A stretch of 64,000 bases of DNA from an uncultured Clostridia bacterium (GCA_947585865.1 CANPXH010000012.1:1-64000); one strand, 5' to 3'. Shown: positions 53,154-63,643, counted from the stretch's first letter. The notes: generated by a model from the sequence alone, not told the origin. Numbers and translations: made by a program.

Positions 53154-55565
53154 TTACGGCTTTACTACGATATTGCATATCCTGCCGGGAACATATATCT
53201 CTTTAATGATAGTTCCGCTGAGTTTACTTCCCAACGCTTCCTTTGCAGCGGAAAGTACCGTGTCCTTATCGGCATCGGCTGCCACATCGATGTTTGCCTT
53301 TACTTTGCCGTTTATCTGAACGGCAACATTTACAGTATCTTCTTTGAGCTTTTCTTCGTCATACTTTGGCCAGGTCTGTCTGAATACGGATTCATCGTGA
53401 CCAAGTATCTGCCATATTTCTTCTGCAATGTGAGGAGCAAAAGGACAGAGAAGAATGGCAAGAGTCTCAAGAGAATCTTTGTCTATACCCCCTGCATTTT
53501 TTGCAGCGGCTACAAGCTTATTTGTAAATTCCATAAAGCCTGAAATTACAGTATTCAATGTAAGCGCTTCAAGACGGGTCGTTATTTCGTATATCATCTT
53601 GTGCTTGGCTTGTTCGATCTCTTTTGTAGGCTCTATTATTTTGTCCTTGTATTCGTCAACGAATTTCCATACTTTGTTTAGATATCTGTATACGCCGTCG
53701 ATACCGTTATCATCCCATTCCGAATCCAATTCGGGAGGACCTATGAAAAGCTCGTACATTCTCAATGAATCGCAGCCGTAGTTTTCCACCATTTCATCGG
53801 GGGATACTACGTTGCCTTTGTTCTTGCTCATTTTGGCGCCGTCTTTTGTTATCATACCCTGATTGAAAAGTCTTGTAAACGGCTCGTCAAAATCGACCAC
53901 TCCTATGTCATACAAGAACTTGGTGTAGAATCTTGCATAAAGCAAATGAAGAACAGCGTGCTCTATGCCGCCTACATACATATCAACAGGCGCCCATTTC
54001 TTAAGAGCTTCTTTGCCGGTAAGCTCTTTGTCGTTGTGGTTATCGCAGTATCTTAAGAAATACCATGAAGAGCCTGCCCACTGAGGCATAGTATTGGTCT
54101 CTCTCTTTGCAGGGCCGCCGCAGCAAGGACAGGTGGTATTTACCCATTCATCTATAGCTGCAAGAGGAGATTCGCCTGTATCCGTAGGCTTATAGCTTTC
54201 TACATTTGGAAGTATAACAGGCAGATCTTCTTCGGGTACGGGTACAATGCCGCACTTGTCACAGTGGATAAGAGGTATGGGTTCTCCCCAATATCTTTGT
54301 CTTGAGAATACCCAGTCACGAAGCTTGTAGTTGATCGTCTTTTTGCCGAAGCCTTTTTCCTCCATATAATCCGGAACCTTGGCCTTGGCCTCTTCCGATT
54401 TCATACCGTTGAACTCACCTGAATTTATCATTATGCCGGGCTCTGTATAAGCCTCTGTAAGCTCTTCATCCTCCTTGCCGTCTTTGCTTATTACCTGTAT
54501 AATGGGAAGATCGAACTTCTTTGCAAATTCAAAGTCTCTGTCATCATGTGCGGGAACACACATAATTGCGCCCGTACCATAGTCTGCAAGTACATAATCG
54601 GATACCCATATAGGAGTTTTTGCTCCGTTAAGAGGATTGATACCGTATGCACCCGTGAAAACACCTGTCTTTTCCTTGTCGGTCATTCTGGAAACATTTG
54701 ACTTGGTGCTGGCGTCATATATATATTTGTCCATTTGCTCCTTATATTCGGGAGTTGTGATCTCCTTGACCATTTCATGCTCAGGAGCGAGCACCATAAA
54801 CGTTGCGCCGTAAAGAGTATCAGGCCTTGTTGTATATACTTTTATAGCCTTGTCGGTGCCATCTACTGGGAAATCTATTTCTGCGCCGTAGCTCTTGCCT
54901 ATCCAATCGGACTGCATTTTCTTTACCTTTTCCGGCCAGTCAAGCTTTTGGAGGTCGTTTAAAAGTCTTTCCGCATAATGAGTTATTCTAAGCATCCACT
55001 GGCGTAAATTCTTCTTTGTGACCTGTGAGCCGCAACGGTCGCATACGCCGTTTGTAGCTTCTTCATTGGCAAGCACACATTTACAGTTGGGGCACCAGTT
55101 GAGCGGCATTTCCTTTTCGTAAGCAAGTCCGTTTTTGAACATCTGTATAAATATCCATTGTGTCCATTTATAGTATGAAGGATCGGTGGTATTTACCTCT
55201 CTGTCCCAGTCATATATGGCAGCTATTTCATTTACCTGCCTTTTAATGTTTCTGATACTGTTTTCTGTGGACACGGAAGGATGTGTGCCTGTTTTTATGG
55301 CATAGTTTTCCGCAGGCAAGCCAAATGCATCCCATCCCATGGGGTGAAGTATCTCATAGCCCTGCAGCAGCTTATATCTGCTGACAACGTCTGAAAGCAC
55401 ATAGCCTCTCCAATGACCTACGTGGAGACCGTTGCCTGAGGGATATGGGAACATATCCAAGCAGTAATACTTTGGCTTGTTTGTGTTAGTGGGGTTTACG
55501 GGATTTTTTTCCCATATGGCACGCCACTTTTTTTCAATTTCTTTGTAGTTGTATTTTGTGCTCAT
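53154..55565 (-). CDS. leuS: Leucyl-tRNA synthetase LeuS
   Basis: 803 residues, normal bacterial size. The HIGH motif is HVGH (PYPSGNGLHVGHWRGYV), the editing domain has TTRPDTLYGATFMVLAPEH and GTGAIMCVPAHDDRDFEFA, the zinc-like knuckles are in WCPNCKCVLANEE and HCDKCGIVPV, and the KMSKS motif is KMSKN. I chose the ATG at 55565. No T-box leader is seen upstream. Confidence 0.97.
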   Translation of the reverse strand: MSTKYNYKEIEKKWRAIWEKNPVNPTNTNKPKYYCLDMFPYPSGNGLHVGHWRGYVLSDVVSRYKLLQGYEILHPMGWDAFGLPAENYAIKTGTHPSVSTENSIRNIKRQVNEIAAIYDWDREVNTTDPSYYKWTQWIFIQMFKNGLAYEKEMPLNWCPNCKCVLANEEATNGVCDRCGSQVTKKNLRQWMLRITHYAERLLNDLQKLDWPEKVKKMQSDWIGKSYGAEIDFPVDGTDKAIKVYTTRPDTLYGATFMVLAPEHEMVKEITTPEYKEQMDKYIYDASTKSNVSRMTDKEKTGVFTGAYGINPLNGAKTPIWVSDYVLADYGTGAIMCVPAHDDRDFEFAKKFDLPIIQVISKDGKEDEELTEAYTEPGIMINSGEFNGMKSEEAKAKVPDYMEEKGFGKKTINYKLRDWVFSRQRYWGEPIPLIHCDKCGIVPVPEEDLPVILPNVESYKPTDTGESPLAAIDEWVNTTCPCCGGPAKRETNTMPQWAGSSWYFLRYCDNHNDKELTGKEALKKWAPVDMYVGGIEHAVLHLLYARFYTKFLYDIGVVDFDEPFTRLFNQGMITKDGAKMSKNKGNVVSPDEMVENYGCDSLRMYELFIGPPELDSEWDDNGIDGVYRYLNKVWKFVDEYKDKIIEPTKEIEQAKHKMIYEITTRLEALTLNTVISGFMEFTNKLVAAAKNAGGIDKDSLETLAILLCPFAPHIAEEIWQILGHDESVFRQTWPKYDEEKLKEDTVNVAVQINGKVKANIDVAADADKDTVLSAAKEALGSKLSGTIIKEIYVPGRICNIVVKP

Positions 55566-55698
55566 ACTAAAAATTGCCTCCATAATAATTTTGATTAAAT
55601 ATTATACACCTATTTGCCATAAAATTCAAGCACTAATGTTATTTTTATACATCTCAAGGTGTTGAGGCAAAATTAATAACAGCAAGAAAAGCAGGATA

Positions 55699-55857
55699 TC
55701 ATCGGCTTTGTTCACGGCTTCTTTTTGTTATAAGACCTCCTATTTTTCCGCTTTCTTTAGAAGTCAATGATTTCCAGCCGTACTTTTCCACCTTTTCAAG
55801 CAGACCGAGTTCCTCTGCGATCTCATATTTTAGCTTGTCAAGTTCTCTTTTATTCAT
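55699..55857 (-). CDS. Small acid-soluble spore protein, alpha/beta type
   Basis: A 52-residue protein with a strong AGAGGTGATACT ribosome site. The sequence shows the SASP pattern: LDKLKYEIAEELGL (the EIA region where germination protease cuts related proteins), GWKSLTSKESGKIGGLITKR (the conserved G-x-x-GG-x-I-x-KR DNA-binding end). Such proteins coat spore DNA and are made late in the forespore. It is close to the SspF-like minor group, with a longer middle than SspA/SspB. It lies alone between leuS and the purH leader. Confidence 0.88.
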   Translation of the reverse strand: MNKRELDKLKYEIAEELGLLEKVEKYGWKSLTSKESGKIGGLITKRSREQSR

Positions 55858-55910
55858 AGTATCACCTCTTTTTTAGTCTGTGAAAATACAGATGATTTAT
55901 TCAATTTGCC

Positions 55911-55939
55911 TTGACAAATTTAAGTATAATTGATATATT
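55911..55939 (+). promoter_or_regulatory. purH promoter
   Basis: TTGACA (55911-55916), a 17-base spacer and TATATT (55934-55939); the riboswitch starts at the expected RNA start. Confidence 0.75.
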
Positions 55940-55947
55940 ATAAATAG

Positions 55948-56050
55948 TTCTGTACAACTGACGGATATGTGGGTCACCACAGGGGAGTACAGATAAGTAA
56001 CGGGGCCGACCGTCTGGGCATATAGCTTAGATAGGTGTGGCTTTTTTTAG
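55948..56050 (+). ncRNA. ZTP riboswitch (pfl motif) of purH
   Basis: CTGTAC and GTACAG close the first domain, which contains GGGTCACCACAGGGGAG. The second domain has the conserved GGCCGACCGTCTGGGCA (56003-56020). These match the pfl/ZTP aptamer, which senses ZMP/ZTP when formyl-tetrahydrofolate is short and activates purH and one-carbon genes. The strand GCCGACCGTCT can also pair with AGATAGGTGTGGC before seven T (56041-56048), giving a terminator exclusive with the aptamer. The consensus match is by eye. Confidence 0.87.
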
Positions 56051-56071
56051 TTATTCTCAGGAGGTAAAAAT

Positions 56072-57622
56072 ATGAGAGCATTGATAAGCGTATCGGACAA
56101 GACAGGTATTGTGGAATTTGCAGGCAAGCTCAGTGAGCTGGGGATCGAGATAGTATCTACAGGCGGTACATACAATAAGCTTAAGGAAGCGGGTCTGCCT
56201 GTTATAGGTATTTCGGAGGTGACAGGCTTTCCCGAATGCTTAGACGGCAGAGTAAAAACTCTTCATCCCAAGATCCATGCGGGATTGCTTGCCATGAGAA
56301 GCAATGAAGAGCATATGAAGCAGGTGAAGGAACTGAATGTAGAGCTTATAGATATGGTAGTTGTAAATCTGTATCCGTTTAAGCAGACTATTATGAAGCC
56401 CGGAGTAACTCTTGCCGATGCTATTGAGAATATAGATATCGGCGGCCCTACAATGCTGAGAGCCGCTGCCAAGAATTATCAGGATGTTTCAGTCATTATA
56501 GACCCTTCCGACTATGATCGTGTCATATCCGAAATAAAAGAAAACGGCCGTGTTTCTGTTGAGACAAATTTCTATCTTGCGGCTAAGGTGTTCAATCACA
56601 CGGCATACTATGATTCCATGATCGCCAATTATTTAAGGGATAAGGCAGGCCTGCCGAAATATCCCGATACTCTTTCTATGACATTTGAAAAGGTGCAGGA
56701 TATGCGCTATGGCGAAAATCCTCATCAAGCTGCTGCCTTCTACAAGGAAGTAGGAGCAAATACAGGTATGCTTACAGGCATAGAGCAGCTTCACGGCAAG
56801 GAGCTTTCATTCAACAATATAAACGATACTCACGGCGCCTTAGAGCTTCTTAAGGAATACGATGAGCCTACGGTAGTTGCCTGCAAGCATTCAAATCCCT
56901 GCGGCGTTGCAAGCGGAAAGGATATATATGAGGCATATACAAAGGCTTACAACACAGACCCTGTTTCCATATTTGGCGGCATAGTATGTGCCAACAGAAA
57001 AATAGACAAGGCTACGGCAGAAGAGATATCCAAGATATTCCTTGAGATAGTCCTTGCTCCCGACTTTGACAACGATGCTTTGGAAGTGCTTACAAGAAAG
57101 AAAAATATAAGACTTCTTAAGCTTGACGGTATTGAAAACAAGCAGCCGGAAACTGCCTTTGACGTAAAGAAGGTAAGCGGAGGCATACTTGTGCAGGATA
57201 TAGACAACAAGCTTTTAGACGGCGATGTTAAAGTCGTTACGGACAGAGCGCCTTCAAATAAGGAAATGGAGGATCTTCTCTTTACATGGAAGATAGTCAA
57301 GTACACTAAGTCAAACGGCATAGCCATAGGAAAGGACAAGCAGTCCGTAGGCATAGGACCGGGTCAGGTAAACAGGATATGGGCTACGGAGCAGGCCATA
57401 GACCATGGCACAAAGCAGCTTGGAGCCGATGCTGTAAATGGCGCTGTCCTTGCAAGCGATGCTTTCTTCCCCTTTGACGACTGTGTGGAAGCTGCTGCCA
57501 AGGCAGGTATCACGGCTATTATACAGCCCGGCGGATCGGTAAGAGATCAGGACAGCATAGACGCCTGCAATAAGTATGGCATAGCTATGGTATTTACAGG
57601 TATGAGACATTTCAGACATTAA
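56072..57622 (+). CDS. purH: Bifunctional AICAR transformylase/IMP cyclohydrolase PurH
   Basis: 516 residues, full length. N-terminal IMP cyclohydrolase (MGS-like) domain: [52 protein letters not shown]-terminal AICAR formyltransferase domain with QAAAFYKEV, the catalytic Lys-His of [10 protein letters not shown], and the end motif [22 protein letters not shown]. It performs the last two steps of IMP synthesis and depends on formyl-THF, in line with the ZTP switch. The site is AGGAGGTAAAAAT. Confidence 0.97.
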   Translation: MRALISVSDKTGIVEFAGKLSELGIEIVSTGGTYNKLKEAGLPVIGISEVTGFPECLDGRVKTLHPKIHAGLLAMRSNEEHMKQVKELNVELIDMVVVNLYPFKQTIMKPGVTLADAIENIDIGGPTMLRAAAKNYQDVSVIIDPSDYDRVISEIKENGRVSVETNFYLAAKVFNHTAYYDSMIANYLRDKAGLPKYPDTLSMTFEKVQDMRYGENPHQAAAFYKEVGANTGMLTGIEQLHGKELSFNNINDTHGALELLKEYDEPTVVACKHSNPCGVASGKDIYEAYTKAYNTDPVSIFGGIVCANRKIDKATAEEISKIFLEIVLAPDFDNDALEVLTRKKNIRLLKLDGIENKQPETAFDVKKVSGGILVQDIDNKLLDGDVKVVTDRAPSNKEMEDLLFTWKIVKYTKSNGIAIGKDKQSVGIGPGQVNRIWATEQAIDHGTKQLGADAVNGAVLASDAFFPFDDCVEAAAKAGITAIIQPGGSVRDQDSIDACNKYGIAMVFTGMRHFRH

Positions 57623-57642
57623 TTTTCAGAAGGAGAATATGT

Positions 57643-58770
57643 ATGAAAAAAATACTGCTTGCCGTAATGCTTTTAACAACTCTTTTTGCCGTGAATATCT
57701 ATGCCGAGGACAGTATATATTTAATTGCCACAAAAGAGCTTAATCAAAAAACTCTTGATATATCACAGGAATTAAACGATTTTACGGATAAAATGATAAA
57801 GACGGGCAAGTGTTCTGCGGAAGAAAAGCAGCTTTATGACAAAAAGATAAAGGAATATGACGACTATATCAAAAGCTGCAAAAACGCTGTTTGGCAAATA
57901 CATATAAGCGGTGCAATGCCTGTAGTAAGCTATTTAAATCCGGCGTATGAAGGATTGCCTGAACCACGGGATATAGACCGAATCGAACCTGCCGGGGAAT
58001 ATTACTCTCAATATTTTGAGAAAGCCTTCAGGCGCTATGCCATAAACGCCGTACTTTATTCAAAGGGTTGGAGAAATCTTTCGGCATACCTGGCAGGCTA
58101 TGCCCTTAAGCCACAGGGAGCTTATGTCTTAGACGGTATGAAAGTTATTACGCACTCCGACAGCTATGTTGAATTGGATATTTCAAACGCCAAGGAATAT
58201 CAGCTCAGCAAGGGCTATAATGAACCTAATGAGTATGGTTACGGCTATGTAAAGATAGTTTCTCCCAATAATAATACATATTATTTTACAGGCTTTAGCA
58301 CCTATGGGGATTGGAACGGTTATTTTGTGCCTACGGGAAAAGGACTTGAGCTTAATTGCGAATATTCGGGAAGAAAAAGATTTCTCCTTAATTCATCCGG
58401 CAGAAGTGCCTTTGTAAAGGATGAGGCTGTAATGCTAAGCGATATTTTCTTTAATGAATACTTAAAGCAAAGCAAAGTGAACTGGAGCAAAAAGGGAATA
58501 TCCTTTACAGGCAAGAAAAACGAATATACCGTAAGCATAAATGTGCCCAAATATGCTGATTTGGATCATTCGGGTCACATAAGTGAGGAATATGATGAGA
58601 TCGGTAATGGAAGTTCCATGCGCTGGAGCGTAATTTCCGTAAATCACGGTGAATATGAATATTACTGGAATAACGCCAACGCTGAGGAAATTGCCATACT
58701 TGAAAACGGCAATCAAAAAATAACATATAATGATAAGATAATATACATAAATGTAAATAAGATATTATAA
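57643..58770 (+). CDS. Secreted protein of unknown function
   Basis: 375 residues with a signal peptide (MKKILLAVMLLTTLFAVNIYA). I do not recognise a family. Residues 25-75 look like a charged, possibly coiled helix pair. The rest is aromatic-rich and beta-prone (NEYGYGYVKIVSPNNNTYYFTGFSTYGDW). An Asp-rich stretch DLDHSGHISEEYDE near 305 could bind calcium in EF-hand-like fashion, but this is only a resemblance. It is 21 bases after purH and before a terminator, so it may be read with purH. Confidence 0.65.
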   Translation: MKKILLAVMLLTTLFAVNIYAEDSIYLIATKELNQKTLDISQELNDFTDKMIKTGKCSAEEKQLYDKKIKEYDDYIKSCKNAVWQIHISGAMPVVSYLNPAYEGLPEPRDIDRIEPAGEYYSQYFEKAFRRYAINAVLYSKGWRNLSAYLAGYALKPQGAYVLDGMKVITHSDSYVELDISNAKEYQLSKGYNEPNEYGYGYVKIVSPNNNTYYFTGFSTYGDWNGYFVPTGKGLELNCEYSGRKRFLLNSSGRSAFVKDEAVMLSDIFFNEYLKQSKVNWSKKGISFTGKKNEYTVSINVPKYADLDHSGHISEEYDEIGNGSSMRWSVISVNHGEYEYYWNNANAEEIAILENGNQKITYNDKIIYINVNKIL

Positions 58771-58807
58771 AAATTATCTCCCGATTATTCGGGAGATAAT
58801 TTTTATG
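58770..58807 (+). terminator. Terminator after the secreted protein gene
   Basis: AAAATTATCTCCCG pairs fully with CGGGAGATAATTTT around a six-base loop; T-rich sequence follows. Confidence 0.85.
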
Positions 58808-58874
58808 TGGAAATCTTTTGTATTATATGCTATACTGATTATGTATGTAATATTATAAAACGGAGAAATGAATC

Positions 58875-61800
58875 ATGTATCTTAAAAGAATAGAAATGCA
58901 GGGCTTTAAGTCCTTTCCCGAAAAAATAAGACTTGAATTCAATAAAGGAATAACAGCCGTAGTCGGACCTAACGGCAGCGGCAAAAGCAATATTGCAGAC
59001 GCCGTGCGCTGGGTACTGGGCGAGAAGAGCGCCAAGAATCTGAGAGGCAGCAAAATGGAAGACGTTATATTTAACGGCACTGCCAACAGAAAGCCTTTGG
59101 GCTTTGCGGAGGTCTCTCTTATTATGGATAATTCCGACAGAAAGCTCAATATAGATTTCAGCGAAGTCATAGTCACAAGAAGAGTATATCGTTCGGGAGA
59201 AAGCGATTATATAATAAACGGAACAAAATGCCGTGCCAAGGATATACTTGAACTTTTTATGGACACAGGCGTAGGCAAGGAGGGCTATTCTATTGTAGGA
59301 CAGGGCAGGATAGACGAGATATTATCCACCAAGTCTGAGGATAGGCGTCATCTGTTTGAAGAGGCTGCAGGTATCGTAAAGTACAGAACAAGATGTACCG
59401 AGGCAGCAAACAAGCTTGGCAAGGAAAGAGAAAATCTTGTAAGGGTAAACGATATCATCGAAGAGCTTGAAAAGCAGATAGGTCCTCTTGAAGTGCAGGC
59501 AGAAAAGGCTAAGAAGTGTATCCTCATTTCGGACAGGCTTAAGCTTGTGCGCATAAATATATTTGTGAGAGATGCCGCAAGATTTGAAGATGAGATAAAG
59601 CAGTTGGATAAACAGATCGCACAGATCGGTTCGGATATAGATACGGAGACTAAAAACGAACAAGAGCTTACAGCAAAGAAAACAAGTATTAAAAATGATA
59701 TTGCGGAAATAGAAAATAAGCTTGAGCAGATAACCGAGGATATAGGCAACAAACGTTCTGAAAGAGAACAAAAAGAAAATGATGTCAGACTTTGCAAACA
59801 GGCTATAGAACATCTCAATGAAAATATAGTCAGGATAAACAGCGAAAATGAAACGGGAAGCAGATCTATAGCCGAAAAGGAGAAAAGCATCGAGGATATT
59901 AAAAAGGAAATAGATATCAAAACCGAAATGCTGAGGGAGAAGAAAAATACATATAATGAAAAAATGAAGGCATTTTCCGAACTCAGCACACAAGTGAGCG
60001 AAAGAGAAGAGCTCTTAAATAAATATAACTCAGATGTAATCGCCAAAATGAATAAGGCAACCGATGTTAAAAACGAGATCAGCAAGACAGAAGCTATGCT
60101 CGATCAGCTGGACATCAGAAGAGAACAGCTTGACGGAGATATTGCGGCACTTGAGATACAGCAAGAGGAAAGAAGCAATGCGCTTTCAGAGGCACAAAAA
60201 GAATTGGAAAGGGCGGAAAAGGCTGCAAAGCTCAATATTAAAAATATCGACAAAATGACTGAGCAGTATAACAGGCTCCTTGATAATTCCAATGCGGCAA
60301 GGCAAAGACAAAACGATGTCAATAAGCTGATACAGGAAAAAAATTCAAGGCTCAAGATACTTTCAGAGCTTGAAAAAAGCTATGAGGGATATTATGAAGG
60401 CGTTAAGGCGGTGCTTGCCCAGCGAGATAATAAAGATGCTGACTTCAAAGGCATATGCGGCGCTGTGGGCGAGGTGATAAGCCTTGATAAAAAATACGAA
60501 ACGGCTATTGAGGTGGCACTTGGCTCCTCTGTGCAAAACGTTATAACAAGAACAGAGGAGGATGTAAAAAAGGCCATAAATTATCTTAAGAAAAATAACA
60601 AGGGCAGAGCTACATTTTTGCCGATGACAGCCATAAGACCCAAGACAATGGGCGGGGAAAAATACGATATACTTAAGGAAAAAGGAGTTTTGGGCATCGC
60701 CAAGGAGCTTATAGATTATTCAAGAGAATATGAAAATATTATGTCCTCATTATTGGAAAGAGTTATTGTGACCGATAATATAGATAATGCCGTAAGCCTT
60801 GCCAAAAAGACTAAGTATTCCTACAAAATAGTTACCCTTGAAGGGGAACTCATTAATGCGGGAGGCTCTATGACAGGCGGTTCAATACGCAAAAAAACAG
60901 CCTCTATATTCTCAAGAAGCAGGGAGATATCCGAGCTCAGAGAAGAACTGAAGCAGTTGTATGAAGAGCAGGCATCTACCGATGCAGACGTTGAAAAAAT
61001 GTCTGAGATATGTGAAAATCTGGATTATAAGATAACAGAGGCAAAAGATGAGCTTCAGGATATAAACATAAGAAAAACAGAGGCTTCCGCAAAAATTGAG
61101 CAGGCCGGTGAATATGCGGAGGATATTAACACAAGATTGGAGAATGCCAAAAACGAGATATCCGAACTTTTGCTCACAATAGAAAAGGGCAAAGATGAAA
61201 AGAATAAGCTCGGCGATGACCTTGTATATATAAATAACGATATCGAAGAGCTGAACGGCAAGCTTAACGAATTCCAAAGCCTTATACAATCAGACAGAGA
61301 TTCAAGAGAGGCAAGCAACGAAGAGATAGCGGCTATGAGAGTCGAACTCAATCAGCTTGAAAATAATATATATACCTTTAACACGGATATAGACAGGATA
61401 AATGATGAGATAGCCGATATAAGATATTCCGTGACGGAGGGTAAAGACAGTATAGCAGAGATAACAAAAGAGATCGCAAAAAAGAACAGTGAGATGTCTG
61501 AGCTTGAAAATACTATCGGTATACTCAGGAAGGAATATGAAGATCTCTTTGAGACTCAGGAAAAGTTTTATGCGGACAAGTCACATAAAAACAATGCCCT
61601 TGACGAGCTTGAGAAGGATATAAAAAAGCAGCTTGAAACAAAGACTGCCCTTGAAAAAGAGTACGACAGGCTCGGCATCAGAAAAACAAATACGGATGAG
61701 AAAAGCAGAGAACTGTATGACTCTATGTGGGAGGAATACGAGATCACATATGTTACGGCTAAAATGTCCGAAAAGCTTGATATGTCAGACAGCGAGCTGA

Positions 61801-62447
61801 AATCCGAGGAAAAGAAGCTGAGAAACCAAATAAAAGCTTTGGGCAATGTAAATATGAATGCAGTCGATGAATATGCGGAGGTCAAGGAGAGATACGATTT
61901 CCTTACTAAGAACAGAGATGACATCTTAGAAACGGAAAAGAAGCTTGTGACTATTATCGATGATCTTAATTCCATGATGGAAAAGCAGTTTACCGAACAG
62001 TTTGCTCTTATAAGCAAAAACTTCAAGCAGACCTTTGCCGAGATGTTTGGCGGCGGCGTTGCCGAGCTTAAGCTTGCAGACGGAGACGATATACTTAACT
62101 GCGGCATTGACATAGTGGTACAGCCTCCGGGAAAGACATTGCAGAATATGATGCTTTTGTCAGGCGGCGAAAAGGCGCTTACTGCCATGGCACTTCTCTT
62201 TGCCATACTTAAAATGAAGCCTTCGCCGTTTTGTATATTGGATGAAATAGAGGCTGCTCTCGATGATGCAAATGTTGTGAGGTATGCCGATTACCTCAGT
62301 AATTTTACGGAGGATACTCAGTTTATAATAATTACCCACAGGAAGGGAACTATGGAAGCTGCCGATATCCTTTACGGCGTGACTATGCAGGAGCAGGGTA
62401 TTTCAAAACTCGTATCCGTCAAATTTAATGAAAGAGGTGTTATTTAA
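58875..62447 (+). CDS. smc: Chromosome segregation protein SMC
   Basis: 1190 residues. ATP-binding head halves at both ends: Walker A GPNGSGKSN (about 32-40), QGRIDEIL, signature LLSGGEKALTAMALLFA and Walker B FCILDEIEAALDDANVVRYA near the C-terminus. Two long coiled coils (about 170-500 and 680-1000) flank the hinge (about 515-660, with the glycine-rich GGSMTGGSIRKK end). It condenses and segregates the chromosome with ScpA and ScpB, not encoded here. Its stop overlaps the ftsY start (TAATG). Confidence 0.97.
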   Translation: MYLKRIEMQGFKSFPEKIRLEFNKGITAVVGPNGSGKSNIADAVRWVLGEKSAKNLRGSKMEDVIFNGTANRKPLGFAEVSLIMDNSDRKLNIDFSEVIVTRRVYRSGESDYIINGTKCRAKDILELFMDTGVGKEGYSIVGQGRIDEILSTKSEDRRHLFEEAAGIVKYRTRCTEAANKLGKERENLVRVNDIIEELEKQIGPLEVQAEKAKKCILISDRLKLVRINIFVRDAARFEDEIKQLDKQIAQIGSDIDTETKNEQELTAKKTSIKNDIAEIENKLEQITEDIGNKRSEREQKENDVRLCKQAIEHLNENIVRINSENETGSRSIAEKEKSIEDIKKEIDIKTEMLREKKNTYNEKMKAFSELSTQVSEREELLNKYNSDVIAKMNKATDVKNEISKTEAMLDQLDIRREQLDGDIAALEIQQEERSNALSEAQKELERAEKAAKLNIKNIDKMTEQYNRLLDNSNAARQRQNDVNKLIQEKNSRLKILSELEKSYEGYYEGVKAVLAQRDNKDADFKGICGAVGEVISLDKKYETAIEVALGSSVQNVITRTEEDVKKAINYLKKNNKGRATFLPMTAIRPKTMGGEKYDILKEKGVLGIAKELIDYSREYENIMSSLLERVIVTDNIDNAVSLAKKTKYSYKIVTLEGELINAGGSMTGGSIRKKTASIFSRSREISELREELKQLYEEQASTDADVEKMSEICENLDYKITEAKDELQDINIRKTEASAKIEQAGEYAEDINTRLENAKNEISELLLTIEKGKDEKNKLGDDLVYINNDIEELNGKLNEFQSLIQSDRDSREASNEEIAAMRVELNQLENNIYTFNTDIDRINDEIADIRYSVTEGKDSIAEITKEIAKKNSEMSELENTIGILRKEYEDLFETQEKFYADKSHKNNALDELEKDIKKQLETKTALEKEYDRLGIRKTNTDEKSRELYDSMWEEYEITYVTAKMSEKLDMSDSELKSEEKKLRNQIKALGNVNMNAVDEYAEVKERYDFLTKNRDDILETEKKLVTIIDDLNSMMEKQFTEQFALISKNFKQTFAEMFGGGVAELKLADGDDILNCGIDIVVQPPGKTLQNMMLLSGGEKALTAMALLFAILKMKPSPFCILDEIEAALDDANVVRYADYLSNFTEDTQFIIITHRKGTMEAADILYGVTMQEQGISKLVSVKFNERGVI

Positions 62448-63643
62448 TGGCGTTGTTTGATTTTTTCAAAAAAAAGAATACAGATGAGCCGGAAGTGCTG
62501 TCCGAGGGCAGCGATGTAATAGAAGAGCTTGATGAGCTTGAAGATGAGGAAGAGCTTGAGGAGCTTGAAAAGCTTGAAGAATTTGAAGAATATGGCAGTG
62601 CTGAAGAATATGCCGAAAGCGCCGTGGAAACGGCTGAGGAGGATACGGCATATGATGAAGAAACAGAGCCTGTTGAAGAGGAAGAGCGGGAGGATGTGCC
62701 CGAGGAGGCCGAGACAAATGATGCTGCAGCTAAATTAGGCTTTTTTGCCAAGATAAAAGCAGGTCTTACAAAGACAAGAGACAATATCATATCAAGCGTT
62801 GATAATGTGCTTAAGTCTTTTGTAAAGGTGGATGATGAGCTTTTTGAAGAGCTTGAGGAAACTCTTATAATGGCTGATATGGGAGTTGAGACTTCCGTAT
62901 ATATTATAGATATGCTCAGAGAAAAGGTAAAAGCCGAAAGGATCACAGAGGTATCCGATGTAAAAAATGCTCTTGCCGAGGTCATTTCAAGTATACTTGA
63001 AAAGGATGAAGCGCCGCCGGATATGCCTGCGCCTTCGGTAATACTTGTTATAGGAGTGAACGGCGTTGGCAAAACAACGACTATAGGCAAGCTTGCCCAC
63101 AATTATATTAGCGAGGGCAAGTCTGTACTTTTGGCTGCCGCCGATACATTCAGAGCCGCTGCCATAGATCAGCTCCAGATATGGGGTGACAGAAACGGCT
63201 GTGATGTAATAAAGCATCAGGAAAATTCCGATCCGGGCGCAGTCGTGTTCGATGCGGTACAGGCAGCTAAGGCGAGAAAGACGGATATTCTCATATGCGA
63301 CACGGCAGGCAGACTTCATAACAAGAAAAACCTTATGAATGAGCTAAGGAAAATAGCCGGTATCATAGAAAGAGAATATTCACAGGCGCATACGGAGGTA
63401 TTTCTTGTTCTTGACGCCACTACGGGGCAAAATGCCGTACAGCAGGCAAAGCTGTTCAACGAGGCGGCAGACATAACGGGTATTATCCTTACCAAGCTTG
63501 ACGGCACCGCAAAGGGCGGTATAGTTCTTGCAATAAAAAATGAAATGAACATACCTGTGCGTTATGTCGGCGTGGGAGAGGGAATAGACGATCTTCAACC
63601 CTTTGACCCTATGAGCTTTGCAAAGGCTCTTTTTGGAGAATAA
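62447..63643 (+). CDS. ftsY: Signal recognition particle receptor FtsY
   Basis: 398 residues. A very acidic N-terminal region (about 10-95, rich in Glu), then the NG GTPase: P-loop GVNGVGKTT (203-211), DTFRAAA, DTAGR (285-289), TKLDGTAKGG (349-358) and the closing GVGEGIDDLQPFDP. It receives ribosome-SRP complexes at the membrane. Coupled to smc, a common order in Firmicutes. Confidence 0.97.
   Translation: MALFDFFKKKNTDEPEVLSEGSDVIEELDELEDEEELEELEKLEEFEEYGSAEEYAESAVETAEEDTAYDEETEPVEEEEREDVPEEAETNDAAAKLGFFAKIKAGLTKTRDNIISSVDNVLKSFVKVDDELFEELEETLIMADMGVETSVYIIDMLREKVKAERITEVSDVKNALAEVISSILEKDEAPPDMPAPSVILVIGVNGVGKTTTIGKLAHNYISEGKSVLLAAADTFRAAAIDQLQIWGDRNGCDVIKHQENSDPGAVVFDAVQAAKARKTDILICDTAGRLHNKKNLMNELRKIAGIIEREYSQAHTEVFLVLDATTGQNAVQQAKLFNEAADITGIILTKLDGTAKGGIVLAIKNEMNIPVRYVGVGEGIDDLQPFDPMSFAKALFGE

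Noticed and set aside
59322..60085. Two long overlapping reading frames antisense to smc
   Set aside because: Codon bias of the coiled-coil region leaves few stops in reverse frames; no ribosome sites or recognisable domains.
62440..63102. Long serine-rich reading frame antisense to ftsY
   Set aside because: It is the mirror of the Glu-rich ftsY N-terminus (GAG/GAA read backwards as Ser/Phe/Leu), without ribosome site or family match.
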